This document shows, in pieces, positions 42,531-52,203 of a stretch of DNA of 64,000 bases. A program made the position numbers and the translations under genes. The DNA is from Lachnospiraceae bacterium (lineage in GTDB: Bacteria; Bacillota; Clostridia; Lachnospirales; Lachnospiraceae): assembly GCA_900168235.1 (NCBI GenBank), contig FUZG01000013.1:50106-114105 (forward strand), read 5' to 3'. The notes below the pieces were generated by a model. It was not told where the DNA came from. It did not search any database and saw only the letters and a list, made by a program, of their open reading frames with translations. Every line of letters begins with the position of its first letter. Within the stretch, counting starts at the first letter, position 1.

Positions 42531-43043
42531 TTAGTATTTCTTTAACTCATCCTCTGAATCATCGTTTGTCTTCTCGATGCTCAGTATCTTTATGTCATAT
42601 CCAAAATCATCTCTTACCTGAACATGACAGATATCTCCCTCTTTATGTCCCATCAGGGCTTTTCCGATAGGAGATTCTATGCTGATATAGTTTTTGAGCG
42701 AATTTCCGCGGATACTTGTTACTATCTTGTACCGCTCTGTTGAATGATCGTCCATAAACTCCACATCAATAAAGTTATTCATACCAACTTCGTCATCAGC
42801 AGATTTATCACTTACGATCTTTGCTGTACGGAGCATCCTCTCAAGATATCCTATACGGCTTTCGTTCTCATTCTTTGCTTTCTTAGCAGCATAGTACTCA
42901 AAGTTTTCGCTCAGGTCTCCCTGAGCTCTTGCTTCCTGCACTTCTGCAATGAGTGCAGGTCTCTTATTGAGCTTGCGGTCTTCGATCTCCGCTTCTATCT
43001 TCCTTACATCACTTTCTGTAAGTTCTGCTCTGCCTTTCTGCAT
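42531..43043 (-). CDS. greA: Transcription elongation factor GreA/GreB family
   Basis: A 170-residue factor that rescues backtracked RNA polymerase by stimulating transcript cleavage. The N-terminal coiled coil carries the tip EVQEARAQGDLSENFEYYAAKKAKNE with the acidic D/E pair, and the C-terminal FKBP-like domain has ISIESPIGKALMGHKEGD. The N-terminus starts ten residues later relative to typical annotation of the coil, but the length is normal. AAGGAA lies before the ATG. Confidence 0.93.
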   Translation of the reverse strand: MQKGRAELTESDVRKIEAEIEDRKLNKRPALIAEVQEARAQGDLSENFEYYAAKKAKNENESRIGYLERMLRTAKIVSDKSADDEVGMNNFIDVEFMDDHSTERYKIVTSIRGNSLKNYISIESPIGKALMGHKEGDICHVQVRDDFGYDIKILSIEKTNDDSEDELKKY

Positions 43044-43100
43044 AAAATTCCTTCTTTCGGTTTAGTCAGGACCCGCAAGCGAGTCCTGCGCTCTGGACCC

Positions 43101-43946
43101 TTAAATTATTTCTAAAAATGCACAGCATCCGCCGCGTTTTCCGTCTGTTGCCCTGTGAGAGAACAGCACATCAGGATTTTCCATTGTGCAGACATCGCTG
43201 ACATGGATATTTTCCTCAGGAACTCCGGCTCTCTGCATGTTGTACATATTTGCGAGATGAAGATCCAGTGTATATTTACCCGGCACGCTTACTTTTGTGC
43301 GGATAACGTTTGTATCATATTTCTTTCGGAACTGGGATGCTACGTCTTCTCCAACTTCGTAGCAGTTTCCGCATACTCCGGGGCCGATAACGACAACCAG
43401 CTCTTCCGGATCAGTCTTAAATGACCTGTACATTTCACGGATGACTTCTGCCGCGATATTATTGATAGTTCCCTTCCATCCTGCATGTGCGAGACCGATA
43501 GCCTTGTGAACGGGATCTACAAAGAAAAGCGGTATGCAGTCTGCATGACCTGTTACAAGAACTACCCCCGGATCATCTGTTACAAGCGCATCAACGTCAT
43601 GGAAGTCTCTGTCTTTCAAAACACCCATTCCGCATCTTGTATGATCTACTGTCAGCACAGTTGTTGTATGTGTCTGCTGAGCATATACCATATTCTCAGC
43701 CGGCATTTCCATGGCTTCACCGATCAATTTGAAGTTTTCTACGATATTTTCAGTTTTGTCTCCGCGATTGTGAGCAAGATTCAGAGATTTGAAAATGTCT
43801 TCGCTAACTCCGCCTTCTCTTGTAGAAAAACCGTTACGAAGCCATGTGAATTTTTCAAGGGGCTTAAATGTCAAAAACGGCACTCCGTTCTTCCCCACAC
43901 GAGCCTCCGTCATTTTTTCGCGCCCATCAATAAGTTTTAATTCCAT
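43101..43946 (-). CDS. pgeF: PgeF/YfiH-family laccase-domain protein (purine nucleoside phosphorylase / peptidoglycan editing)
   Basis: A 281-residue protein. Metal ligands are visible in QQTHTT, TGHADCIPLFF and LAHAGWKGT, with GPGVCGNCYEVG near the C-terminus; these are the His-Cys-His set of the family. Members are multicopper-like proteins with purine nucleoside activity; E. coli PgeF/YfiH also affects peptidoglycan precursor fidelity. First gene of a run with greA and azlCD; a promoter is seen at 43988-44017. Confidence 0.9.
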   Translation of the reverse strand: MELKLIDGREKMTEARVGKNGVPFLTFKPLEKFTWLRNGFSTREGGVSEDIFKSLNLAHNRGDKTENIVENFKLIGEAMEMPAENMVYAQQTHTTTVLTVDHTRCGMGVLKDRDFHDVDALVTDDPGVVLVTGHADCIPLFFVDPVHKAIGLAHAGWKGTINNIAAEVIREMYRSFKTDPEELVVVIGPGVCGNCYEVGEDVASQFRKKYDTNVIRTKVSVPGKYTLDLHLANMYNMQRAGVPEENIHVSDVCTMENPDVLFSHRATDGKRGGCCAFLEII

Positions 43947-43987
43947 ATCCTATCTCCCATAAGAAAAGTTGTACTAATTCCTATACC

Positions 43988-44017
43988 ATTATAGGTAATT
44001 CTAAAGATATCTGGCAA
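43988..44017 (-). promoter_or_regulatory. Probable promoter of pgeF-greA-azlCD
   Basis: TTGCCA, 18 bp, TATAAT on the minus strand, about 40 bp before the pgeF start. Confidence 0.6.
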
Positions 44018-44036
44018 GCAGTTTAGGTCTGTTGTG

Positions 44037-44377
44037 TGACATAGCGTCACGGAAGCTGACGGCACAGTCAGGTACATTATCATACACACGGGTACGTTGC
44101 CTCGTTGTCAGCTGCCAAGTACCCGCTTAGTATGATAATGAGCCTGCCTGTCGCCTGTTCTGCGTATGACAGGAAGCGGAGCGCGTTGCTTTCCATAAGC
44201 ATCCCGTAAAGAACCGCACAGGCGAGATCCACTGCTTACGGAGACTTAGCGCGCAGGGCAGGAACTATACCGGAAGCGAATGTCCTGCGTGCTTATGTCG
44301 CAGTCAGCAGTTAGCTTGCCGTCGTGTCGGTTCCCCGGGATGTGTTGGAAACAACGCTCTCCGCTTCCGTCACTCAA
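44037..44377. other. Highly structured non-coding block of unknown nature
   Basis: A GC-rich ~340-bp block in an AT-rich 684-bp gap, with no plausible ORF. Strong pairings: CATTATCATAC (44075)/GTATGATAATG (44130) enclosing GGGTAC/GTACCC; TCGCCTGT (44151)/ACAGGCGA (44218); GCGCGCAGGGCA (44249)/TGTCCTGCGTGC (44281) perfect if G-U pairs are allowed on the plus strand; and a 22-bp long-range pairing of 44172-44194 with 44347-44368. The second and fourth pairings cross, so they form a pseudoknot or alternate. G-U pairs favour a plus-strand RNA. I do not recognise RNase P, tmRNA, 6S or SRP RNA here. The rest of the gap is AT-rich and empty apart from the hairpin at 44416. Confidence 0.6.
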
Positions 44378-44415
44378 CTGCAACATGTAATAAACCAGCA
44401 TCTGATTATAGTAAA

Positions 44416-44450
44416 ACAGCCAGTCCGGGAAGACTGGCTGTTTTGGAGAA
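44416..44450. terminator. Strong hairpin terminator between ftsH and the structured block
   Basis: AACAGCCAGTC pairs with GACTGGCTGTT around CGGGAA; TTTT follows on both strands. It can end a plus-strand transcript of the structured block and the minus-strand ftsH transcript. Confidence 0.75.
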
Positions 44451-44630
44451 GGTATTTCTTTCTTATGGGGTATAGTTGTTAAACTATATCATGTATTGGG
44501 GGGTACAGCTATAATATAGCACCGCTCCAAAAAATCAACAAGAAGTATACTCCACAAATATTACAAAAACCCTCTATATTTTTTGTGAATTATGACGATA
44601 AAAGACCATTTTTTATCGGTTTATGACACT

Positions 44631-46559
44631 TCAGGTCCCTACGACACCGCCCATGGCATCATGATCCTTGCTCAGTATCACTCCGCCTGTGCGCTTTTCC
44701 ATTACGAGAATGTCGTTCACGGTATCGTCGTCATCCTCTTCTGTTTCATCAAAGAGTGCCTCAAACTCTGCCTTTGTGAGCTTTTCCTTCTTGAGAAGCT
44801 CCTCTGCGCATCTTACAAGCACATCCTTATGCTCTTCGATGATCTTTCTTGCCCTGTCATAGCAGCTGTCCAGAATAGAACGAACTTCCTTATCGATCTC
44901 GCCTGCGACTTCCTCAGAATGATTCTTCGGATGAGCCATGTCACGACCGATGAATACCTCTCCGTCATCGTCATCATAGCTTACGAGTCCGAGGCGGGAA
45001 CTCATACCGTACTTCTTTACCATAGCACGGGCAGTTCTCGATGCGACCTTCAGATCCTGGGAAGCGCCTGTTGTGATGTCATCGCAGAAAAGCTCCTCTG
45101 CGACACGTCCGCCAAGATCGGCAGTGATCTCATCGAGCATCTTTCCTCTTGTTAAGAACTCCTCATCCTTTTCAGGAAGGGGCATGGTGTAACCTGCCGC
45201 ACTCACGCCTGTCGGGATGATAGATACAGTATAAACAGGACCTACATCCTTTAAGAGATGGAAGAGGATCGCGTGTCCTGACTCATGATAAGCAGTGATA
45301 CGCTTGTCACGGTCACTAACGACCTTGCTCTTTTTCTCTGCACCGATGCCGACCTTAATAAATGCCTTCTGGATGTCCGCGTGCTTAATGAACTTGCGGT
45401 TGTCCTTTGCAGCTTCGATAGCAGCCTCATTTAAGAGGTTTTCAAGATCAGCTCCTGTAAAGCCTGTGGTAGTCTGTGCAATATGTGTGAGGTTTACATC
45501 ATCACCCAGAGGCTTGTTCTTTGCATGAACTCCGAGGATTTCCTCACGACCCTTTACATCAGGTCTTCCGACTGCAACCTTTCTGTCAAAACGTCCCGGA
45601 CGCATGATAGCAGGATCAAGGATATCTACACGGTTTGTTGCCGCCATTACGATGATACCCTCATTTACACCAAAACCATCCATCTCTACTAGAAGCTGGT
45701 TCAGAGTCTGCTCTCTTTCATCGTGACCGCCGCCAAGTCCTGTTCCACGGCGTCTCGCAACAGCATCGATCTCATCGATAAATACGATGCATGGCGCATT
45801 TTTCTTTGCCTCAGCAAAAAGGTCACGCACACGTGATGCACCTACGCCGACAAACATTTCAACAAAGTCTGAACCTGAAATAGAGAAAAACGGAACACCC
45901 GCTTCTCCGGAAACAGCCTTTGCAAGCAGTGTCTTACCTGTTCCGGGAGGTCCCACAAGGAGCACGCCCTTCGGTATCCTTGCACCAACGGAGATGTATT
46001 TCTTCGGACTCTTAAGGAAATCAACGATCTCCTCAAGATCTTCCTTTTCTTCTTCCAGACCGGCAACATCATTAAACTTGACCTTCATATCTCCGGCCAT
46101 AGTCTTCATTGCACGGCTCTTTCCGAAATTCATCATCTTTCCGCCGCCGGAATTATTTGTCTGTGAATTCATCAGAGCCAGGAAAATGAATACCGCTGCG
46201 GATACCAGCAATATCGGTATCACTAAAGAGAAGAACCAGTTCTCCCTGGATACTTCCACAGAAGTATAGAGCGGATACACAGTCTTCAGTTCATTCTCGA
46301 CAGCTGTAATATCTGAAACATACAGCGTCTTGGTATTCCCCGACCTCATGGTTACCACTACAGCACCTGTCGGTGTCTCCGAGTAAGGGTGCAGCTCTAC
46401 TGACGCGACCTTGTTCCCCGAGTCAAGATCAGCTTCGAACTGCGCATAGCTGTAGCTGTCATCTTCTCTCCATCTCTTTCCCAAAAACAGCACCAGCATG
46501 ATAATGGCTAAAAAGATGAGAAGATAAACGATGATGTTCCTGTTATTCGACTTGCTCAA
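44631..46559 (-). CDS. ftsH: ATP-dependent zinc metalloprotease FtsH
   Basis: A 642-residue membrane protease that degrades unassembled membrane proteins and regulators. Two N-terminal membrane helices (about 9-25 and 108-128) flank a small outer domain; the AAA domain has [21 protein letters not shown] and the SRH arginines ([19 protein letters not shown]); the protease site is HESGH with the third ligand in the [12 protein letters not shown] segment. TTG start with GGAGGGG in front. Last gene of the conserved divIC-tilS-hpt-ftsH order. Confidence 0.97.
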   Translation of the reverse strand: MSKSNNRNIIVYLLIFLAIIMLVLFLGKRWREDDSYSYAQFEADLDSGNKVASVELHPYSETPTGAVVVTMRSGNTKTLYVSDITAVENELKTVYPLYTSVEVSRENWFFSLVIPILLVSAAVFIFLALMNSQTNNSGGGKMMNFGKSRAMKTMAGDMKVKFNDVAGLEEEKEDLEEIVDFLKSPKKYISVGARIPKGVLLVGPPGTGKTLLAKAVSGEAGVPFFSISGSDFVEMFVGVGASRVRDLFAEAKKNAPCIVFIDEIDAVARRRGTGLGGGHDEREQTLNQLLVEMDGFGVNEGIIVMAATNRVDILDPAIMRPGRFDRKVAVGRPDVKGREEILGVHAKNKPLGDDVNLTHIAQTTTGFTGADLENLLNEAAIEAAKDNRKFIKHADIQKAFIKVGIGAEKKSKVVSDRDKRITAYHESGHAILFHLLKDVGPVYTVSIIPTGVSAAGYTMPLPEKDEEFLTRGKMLDEITADLGGRVAEELFCDDITTGASQDLKVASRTARAMVKKYGMSSRLGLVSYDDDDGEVFIGRDMAHPKNHSEEVAGEIDKEVRSILDSCYDRARKIIEEHKDVLVRCAEELLKKEKLTKAEFEALFDETEEDDDDTVNDILVMEKRTGGVILSKDHDAMGGVVGT

Positions 46560-46589
46560 AAAGTCCCCTCCTGTAAATGCGCCGGCTCG

Positions 46590-47120
46590 TTACTCTCCGT
46601 CCGGTGTTACTACCCCAATGTAGGGAAGATTTCTGTACATTTCGGCATAATCAAGACCATAGCCGACAATAAATTCATCAGGGATCACAAATCCATTATA
46701 ATCCATTTTAACTTCTGTAACACGGCGGTCCGGCTTATCGAGAAGTGTACAGAGCTTCAGTGATGCCGGTCCTCTATGCTCCAAGATCTCAAGAAGATAA
46801 TGCATTGTGCGTCCTGTATCTATGATATCCTCAACTACGATAACGTTCTTTCCGCGGATAGGCTCATCAAGGTCCTGGATGATCTTAACAACACCGCTGG
46901 AAACTGTTTCGTTTCCGTAGCTGGATACACGCATAAACTCCATGCGAACCGGCACAGTGATGCGCTTTGCGAGTTCACATGCAAAAACTGATGCACCCTT
47001 AAGGATGCAGATCAGGGTAACTTCTTTTCCTTCGTATTCTTTGCTGATCTGAGCACCCATCTCTTTAATACGATTGGTAATCTGCTCTTCCGTAAACATA
47101 ACATCGATCTTATCAGCCAT
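46590..47120 (-). CDS. hpt: Hypoxanthine phosphoribosyltransferase
   Basis: A 176-residue purine salvage enzyme converting hypoxanthine/guanine and PRPP to IMP/GMP. The PRPP loop VVEDIIDTGRTM is intact, as are LICILKGASVFACEL and DYAEMYRNLPYIGV. Overlaps tilS by 8 nt and precedes ftsH by 30 bp, the order seen in B. subtilis. Confidence 0.95.
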   Translation of the reverse strand: MADKIDVMFTEEQITNRIKEMGAQISKEYEGKEVTLICILKGASVFACELAKRITVPVRMEFMRVSSYGNETVSSGVVKIIQDLDEPIRGKNVIVVEDIIDTGRTMHYLLEILEHRGPASLKLCTLLDKPDRRVTEVKMDYNGFVIPDEFIVGYGLDYAEMYRNLPYIGVVTPDGE

Positions 47121-48516
47121 TTTTAATACTCACTTTCCAGATTTTCTTTGTTGCACCTGTAACCTTATGATCTTCACTGATACGGATTCCCGGGATCCAG
47201 ATGATATCTGATCCGTCCGCGAGCAGGATCAGCCTGTCCCGCTCTTCCGCCGGCACCTTCTTTTCGATAAAAATATCCTTTATTTTCCGGTGTCCGCCCC
47301 GTATCGCGATCCGATCTCCGGCTCTTCTGGTACGTAAAACTACAGTACCTTTGATTTTATCATAATCAAACCATTTAGTATATGTCAGTACCGGTATGAG
47401 AGACGGGTTTTTATCAAGCTCACTGCGCCTTTCGGGAGACAGACACTCCGTCTCAAATGACCATCTGATGCCGTCTTCAGAAACTGTCTCACCGTTTTCC
47501 GGCGCTTTCGCATAGTTTCCTGCGTTCTCGCCCTCGAAATTTTGAGAATTATTCTCATAAGCCTTTTCGAATATCAGCGAATTAAACTCTTTTCTGACTC
47601 TCACATCATAGGGCAGATCCACGCCCCGTCCGCTCTGGCGGTCTATCAGTGCCATCGCATCATGCACATGAACAGCCGTTATATCTTTTTCGGATCCCGC
47701 TGCCGTTTTTATACAGCGCTTTACCACATATTCTAAAATGATCTTCGGCGGTATCTCTGTGAGCTCCATAGTGATAGTGCCCTGATTCTCCGAGACTATC
47801 TCACCATAGAGCTTATCCGCCTGTCCCGAAATATATTCCTCGGCTTCCCTGAGCCTTTCTGCTGCTTCGGATAAATGAAGCGCAGCTCCGGGATTTATCT
47901 TTTTCGCTTCAGGCAGGATCACATTTCTTATCCTGTTCCTCGCGATCTCTATATCTTCATTTGTGGCATCGGTCCGCCATTCTATCTGACGGCTCCTGCA
48001 ATATTCCTCTATTTCTTCCCTTGTAAACTCCAGCAGTGGGCGTATGACTTTATCTCTCACAGGACGGATCGCACCCGCTCCCCGAAGTCCGCTTCCGCGA
48101 AAAAGCTGGAAAAGCATGGTTTCCGCCACATCGTCTGCGTGATGGGCTACTGCGATCCTGTCAGCTCCGCTTTTTTCAAATGCCTCGTATCTGACTATCC
48201 TTCCGGCTTCTTCCTCTGTAAGGTGCTTTTCTCTTGCAATCTCAGGGATATTGCTCCGTATCACCTCACACGGGATATCCATCTCACTGCAAATTTTTGT
48301 CACATATATTTCATCGGCATTTGCAGCCTCTCCCCTTATCCCATGGTTGACATGAACAACTTTTAGTTCAAAATTTAGTTTTTCCCTAAGTTCTGAAAGC
48401 AAAAAAAGGAGGCACATTGAATCTGCTCCTCCTGAAACACCGGCAACCACGAGGTCGCCGGGCGATATCATATTATACCTGCGGATAAACCGCTCAGCCT
48501 TTTCACTTTTTGTCAT
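47113..48516 (-). CDS. tilS: tRNA(Ile)-lysidine synthetase TilS
   Basis: A 467-residue enzyme that turns the C34 of tRNA-Ile(CAU) into lysidine. The PP-loop VAGVSGGADSMCLL near the N-terminus, VNHGIRG and VAHHADDVAETMLF are intact. The C-terminal TilS domain begins near DYDKIKGTVVLRTRRAGDRI. Overlaps divIC by 14 nt, so it is translationally coupled to it. In B. subtilis yabR, spoIIE, yabS and yabT lie between divIC and tilS; none is present. Confidence 0.95.
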   Translation of the reverse strand: MTKSEKAERFIRRYNMISPGDLVVAGVSGGADSMCLLFLLSELREKLNFELKVVHVNHGIRGEAANADEIYVTKICSEMDIPCEVIRSNIPEIAREKHLTEEEAGRIVRYEAFEKSGADRIAVAHHADDVAETMLFQLFRGSGLRGAGAIRPVRDKVIRPLLEFTREEIEEYCRSRQIEWRTDATNEDIEIARNRIRNVILPEAKKINPGAALHLSEAAERLREAEEYISGQADKLYGEIVSENQGTITMELTEIPPKIILEYVVKRCIKTAAGSEKDITAVHVHDAMALIDRQSGRGVDLPYDVRVRKEFNSLIFEKAYENNSQNFEGENAGNYAKAPENGETVSEDGIRWSFETECLSPERRSELDKNPSLIPVLTYTKWFDYDKIKGTVVLRTRRAGDRIAIRGGHRKIKDIFIEKKVPAEERDRLILLADGSDIIWIPGIRISEDHKVTGATKKIWKVSIKNG

Positions 48517-48817
48517 CCGGCTTAAAAATTATTTCTCCATCATGAACCAGACCAAGCTTTTCCTCCGCAACTTCCTCTGCGTATTTCTTGGTCTTTGTAT
48601 ATTTAGCAAGTTCCTTTAAATCTTCCGTGCGCTTATTTTCAGCATCTATCTGACTCTGCAGTTCTGCCGCCTGCGCAATATAATCATTCTGCTTTCTGGT
48701 AAGGCGTACCCCGTCTATCGCCACCACGGTAAGAAGCATCACAACAACAGCAGTTATCAGGACACAGGCCATTTTATTCTGTTTTTTCCGCTTATAGGCC
48801 GGTACCCTTCTGCTCAT
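48503..48817 (-). CDS. divIC: Septum formation initiator DivIC/FtsB family
   Basis: A 104-residue bitopic protein: basic N-terminus, membrane helix at about 17-36, coiled coil (YIAQAAELQSQIDAENKRTEDLKEL) and the EKLGLVHDGEIIFKP end typical of the family. It works with FtsL/DivIB in the division complex. Separated by 120 bp from rqcP; yabP and yabQ, which lie between them in spore formers, are missing. Confidence 0.9.
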   Translation of the reverse strand: MSRRVPAYKRKKQNKMACVLITAVVVMLLTVVAIDGVRLTRKQNDYIAQAAELQSQIDAENKRTEDLKELAKYTKTKKYAEEVAEEKLGLVHDGEIIFKPDDKK

Positions 48818-48937
48818 ACACTCCCTCCATATGGATAACCTTTCACCCCGATATCCATATATAAATAATACATAAATTATCTGACAAAATCAATAATTGA
48901 CTTGCATATTGTGCACAAAAATTATGGGGTCCGAGGG

Positions 48938-49177
48938 TCAAATATACTCAAAAAGTTTCTCTGCATCTTCCTTACGGACTGTTTCCTCAACTGCAAGTAC
49001 ACGAACCTTTACAGTCTTGTTTCCGAAGGTGATCTCTATCACGTCACCTGGCTTCACATCTGTTCCTGCTTTAGCCTGGCGCTCATTTATTGTCACACGT
49101 CCTGCATCACAGGCTTCATTCGCAACACTTCGTCTCTTGATAAGTCTGGAAACCTTCAAATATTTATCAAGTCTCAT
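48938..49177 (-). CDS. rqcP: S4-domain RNA-binding protein RqcP (YabO)
   Basis: A 79-residue protein that is nearly all S4 domain: MRLDKYLKVSRLIKRRSVANEACDAGRV begins it. RqcP acts with RqcH in the elongation of alanine tails on stalled nascent chains on 50S subunits. GGAGG lies 5 nt before the ATG. It lies 250 bp after hup, in the order hup-rqcP-divIC. Confidence 0.93.
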   Translation of the reverse strand: MRLDKYLKVSRLIKRRSVANEACDAGRVTINERQAKAGTDVKPGDVIEITFGNKTVKVRVLAVEETVRKEDAEKLFEYI

Positions 49178-49373
49178 TTATCCTCCGTTCCGTAAATTAA
49201 TACTCATCGTAGTACTTTAAAATTAATTTACATAACATGATATTTTTAAGATTCTCTTATTTCATTAAATACCTATTATACATTATCACATATGTATTTT
49301 ACATACAAAATGCACTTTAGCCGAGTACATATTTATGCAGGTATGATTTACATAATATTATCGTAAGATATCT

Positions 49374-49405
49374 AAAAAGGAGATGGCCCAAAGACCATCT
49401 CCTAA
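49374..49405 (-). terminator. Terminator of hup
   Basis: AGGAGATGG / CCATCTCCT stem with an 8-nt loop and TTTTTA on the minus strand. The rest of the 49178-49430 gap is AT-rich and featureless. Confidence 0.85.
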
Positions 49406-49430
49406 TATCTGCTGAATGAATCAGTCAGAA

Positions 49431-49709
49431 TTATTTCTTGTTTACAAGATCCTTCAGAGCCTTACCAGCCTTGAACTTCGGAGCCTTTGAAGCCGGAATC
49501 TTCATAACTTCGCCGCTCTGCGGATTTCTTCCTTCTCTTGCTGCTCTCTTGGTTACTTCAAATGTACCGAAACCAACGAGCTGAACTTTGTCACCCTTCT
49601 TGAGCTGTGCAGATACAGTTTCTGTAAATGCCTTTACTGCAGCCTCAGCATCCTTCTTAGATAATCCTGCCTTATCAGCAATAGCAGCTACTAACTCTGT
49701 TTTGTTCAT
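49431..49709 (-). CDS. hup: HU-family DNA-binding protein
   Basis: A 92-residue nucleoid protein that bends and compacts [28 protein letters not shown] and the [30 protein letters not shown] arm are canonical. GAGGAGG precedes the ATG; strong terminator after it. Confidence 0.97.
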   Translation of the reverse strand: MNKTELVAAIADKAGLSKKDAEAAVKAFTETVSAQLKKGDKVQLVGFGTFEVTKRAAREGRNPQSGEVMKIPASKAPKFKAGKALKDLVNKK

Positions 49710-49868
49710 TTTGAACTCCTCCTCTTACTTGAGTTTTCGGATTTTGCACGATTTTTACAACCGCTAATCATATTTATATACGTTTTATTGAACAATGTCA
49801 AGCAAAAAACCTTGATTTTACGCGGAAAACTAGTATTGTACTCCTTTTTTTTGCCCATTTTTCAGGGT

Positions 49869-51251
49869 CTATTTTCCGCTGAGGTTGTTCATGCGACCGG
49901 TGAAGAGGATGATCCCCTGTTCACGGTCTCTGATAACGTAGATAAACGGGCGGTCTACGATAAAATCGATCTTATCTTCCGGCTCATCAAGTGCACTTGT
50001 TAACCCAAGCATGACTTCTGTGACAGCAGCCGCACGGCTTCCTTCTTCATCCACTTCTATCTTAGCTTCATGCTGGATACCGGATATCTTCATATCCTCT
50101 GCAAGTCCGGAGAAATCTGCATTGTCAGTGAACGGTACTTCCATACCCATTGCCTTGAATATCTCAGGCAGATTATTAAGGCTCTTTTCCATTGTAAACT
50201 TTGGAAGCTGCAGATGACCTAATTTCTTACGCTCTGCTGCATCCAGCTCATCAAAAACAGCTTCTGCCTTCGATGCGTCAAATACCTCTGAAAGCTTCTT
50301 GCCTTCATCAGCAGTCATAAGGATGTCCATTTCAAGGTTACTATCAGCATACGGCATTGCGAGAGCTGTGATCCCGTCTTTATTTTCTACATACGCCATC
50401 GAACCTTCAAAAAGATTCATCATCTCCTGCGTAGTATCTCCGTCTGTTCCGTGGAATGTACCGTCTGACGTATCGTCCGCTTCAAACTTTTTTTCCCATT
50501 CTCCGTAAAAATAAATGGCATTCATGAGATCCGCCAGTGTATCGGCAGTCGCTCCCGGTTCATAATTCGGGATAAAACCGTCCGTTTTATCGCTGACCCA
50601 CTTTGAGATATCAGCCTTTGCACCTTCCAGATCACCTGCAAAATCGGCTTTTTCAAAGCTTCCTCCAAAATATTCCTCTGCGGGCTTTATAAAATCAGCT
50701 TCCGCAGAATCAGAAAGCTCCAGATCTTTATTCAGCCAGACAGCATTCGCTATACGGAAATATGTGGTCTCCGATGCATCATTCCCAGCCATATATTCCT
50801 TCATATCCTGACAAAATGCGTCCTTGTCATCAATATGAAGTCCGCTTTCAAGCTGCGCTTTAGTTTCACCCTTCGCAGCCAGGTCAGAAAGCGCCATCGC
50901 TGAGACTATGCTGAACGGAGAATAAAACAGGTTATCCTTATCATTCTGAGCAGCATACAGGTCCCAGTTCACGAGATTCACTGACTTCTTCAATTCAGAC
51001 CACCCCTCTGCCTTGATATCCCCGCTTACCGGTGAAAAATCAGGATTTAACGTTGACTCCTCTTCTGTCTTTTCCTCGGAAACTTCCACCGGGACTGCCG
51101 ACGGAACCTCGGACGGTGCATCGAGAGAAATCTCCGTACTACTTTCATCAGGCAGTGTTCCTGTAAAGTCCTGTCCCTGATCAGCGCATCCCCCTAAAAC
51201 ACCTGTGAGAAAAATCCCTGCCATTATCCCCGATAACCACTTCTTTTTCAT
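49869..51251 (-). CDS. Serpin-family protease inhibitor lipoprotein
   Basis: A 460-residue protein with lipobox VLGGC, a Ser/Glu/Pro-rich linker of about 60 residues and a serpin domain of about 370. The end carries the reactive-centre hinge EEGSRAAAVTEV (small residues at P15-P9, as in inhibitory serpins), followed by DFIVDRPFIYVIRDREQGIILFTGRM. Counting from the hinge puts P1-P1' near Thr-Ser in MLGLTSALDE. It should trap serine or cysteine proteases at the cell surface, perhaps host or competitor enzymes. No partner gene lies nearby. Confidence 0.92.
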   Translation of the reverse strand: MKKKWLSGIMAGIFLTGVLGGCADQGQDFTGTLPDESSTEISLDAPSEVPSAVPVEVSEEKTEEESTLNPDFSPVSGDIKAEGWSELKKSVNLVNWDLYAAQNDKDNLFYSPFSIVSAMALSDLAAKGETKAQLESGLHIDDKDAFCQDMKEYMAGNDASETTYFRIANAVWLNKDLELSDSAEADFIKPAEEYFGGSFEKADFAGDLEGAKADISKWVSDKTDGFIPNYEPGATADTLADLMNAIYFYGEWEKKFEADDTSDGTFHGTDGDTTQEMMNLFEGSMAYVENKDGITALAMPYADSNLEMDILMTADEGKKLSEVFDASKAEAVFDELDAAERKKLGHLQLPKFTMEKSLNNLPEIFKAMGMEVPFTDNADFSGLAEDMKISGIQHEAKIEVDEEGSRAAAVTEVMLGLTSALDEPEDKIDFIVDRPFIYVIRDREQGIILFTGRMNNLSGK

Positions 51252-51303
51252 ACATAGCTCCCTTCCCGACCCGAGATACGCGGGTCAGCTTATATGATGA
51301 TCA

Positions 51304-52140
51304 TTAAAGAAGCGCCTGATAAATATCCCTCTTTGATACTCCGCGGTCTTTTGCCGCTGCCTTCATCGCTTCTTTTTTGTCCATTCCCTGATCTATGTAG
51401 CGCTGTACGTGCTCTTCTACAGAAATATTTTCAAATTCAGCCTTTGTTTCGGCTTCTTTTTCTTCGCGGCTCTTTCCTTCTATCACAAGGACATATTCAC
51501 CTCTGGGAGAGTTTTCCTCATAATATGCTATTGCCGAAGAAATAGTGGTCCTCTGCACCTCTTCATGTTTTTTGGTGAGCTCTCTGCAAAGGGCTATCCT
51601 TCTGTCTCCGAGATTTTCATAAAGGTCCGCAAGAGTCGCTTTCAGATGGTGAGGTGCTTCATAAAGGACCATCGTCCTCATTTCATCCTTAAGTTCAGAA
51701 AGGATCCACCTTCTGTCCTTTTTATCCTGCGACAAAAATCCCTCGAAGCAAAAGCGTCTCGTTGAAAGCCCGGAAAGCGTAAGCGCTGTTATGACCGCAG
51801 ATGCACCGGGAAGTGATGTCACCGTTATACCCATTTCGGCGCATTTGCTTACCAGTACCTCGCCCGGATCTGAAATAGCCGGCGTACCTGCATCAGTGAT
51901 AAGTGCGATATTTTTCCCGTCCATAAGGCTGCGGACAAGCTCATCCGCTTTATCGTATTTATTAAATTCGTGATAGCTTGTCATGGGCACATGGATATCA
52001 AAATGGCTCATGAGCTTCATGCTGTTTCTTGTGTCTTCCGCAGCGATAAGGTCTGCGTTTTTCAGACATTCCACAACTCTCGGCGTCATGTCATTCAGAT
52101 TTCCGATCGGTGTCGCACAGAGAAAAAGTGTTCCCGCCAT
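51304..52140 (-). CDS. rsmI: 16S rRNA (cytidine1402-2'-O)-methyltransferase RsmI
   Basis: A 278-residue SAM-dependent enzyme. GTLFLCATPIGNLNDMT, AAEDTRNSMKLM, ITDAGTPAISDPG and LPGASAVITALTLSGL are the family blocks. The reading frame opens at a GTG at 52164, but AGGAAGG 5 nt before the ATG at 52140 sets the start. It follows trmN as in the B. subtilis yaaT-yabB-yazA-yabC region. Confidence 0.95.
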   Translation of the reverse strand: MAGTLFLCATPIGNLNDMTPRVVECLKNADLIAAEDTRNSMKLMSHFDIHVPMTSYHEFNKYDKADELVRSLMDGKNIALITDAGTPAISDPGEVLVSKCAEMGITVTSLPGASAVITALTLSGLSTRRFCFEGFLSQDKKDRRWILSELKDEMRTMVLYEAPHHLKATLADLYENLGDRRIALCRELTKKHEEVQRTTISSAIAYYEENSPRGEYVLVIEGKSREEKEAETKAEFENISVEEHVQRYIDQGMDKKEAMKAAAKDRGVSKRDIYQALL

Positions 52141-52203
52141 AGCTTCCTTCCTACACAATATCACACAGTTCTTAAGAATTTGTTATATAATTCCGTACAT
52201 TTT

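Noticed and set aside
44592..45155. 187-residue plus-strand ORF opposite ftsH
   Set aside because: Antisense to a conserved gene; biased composition and no initiation signal.
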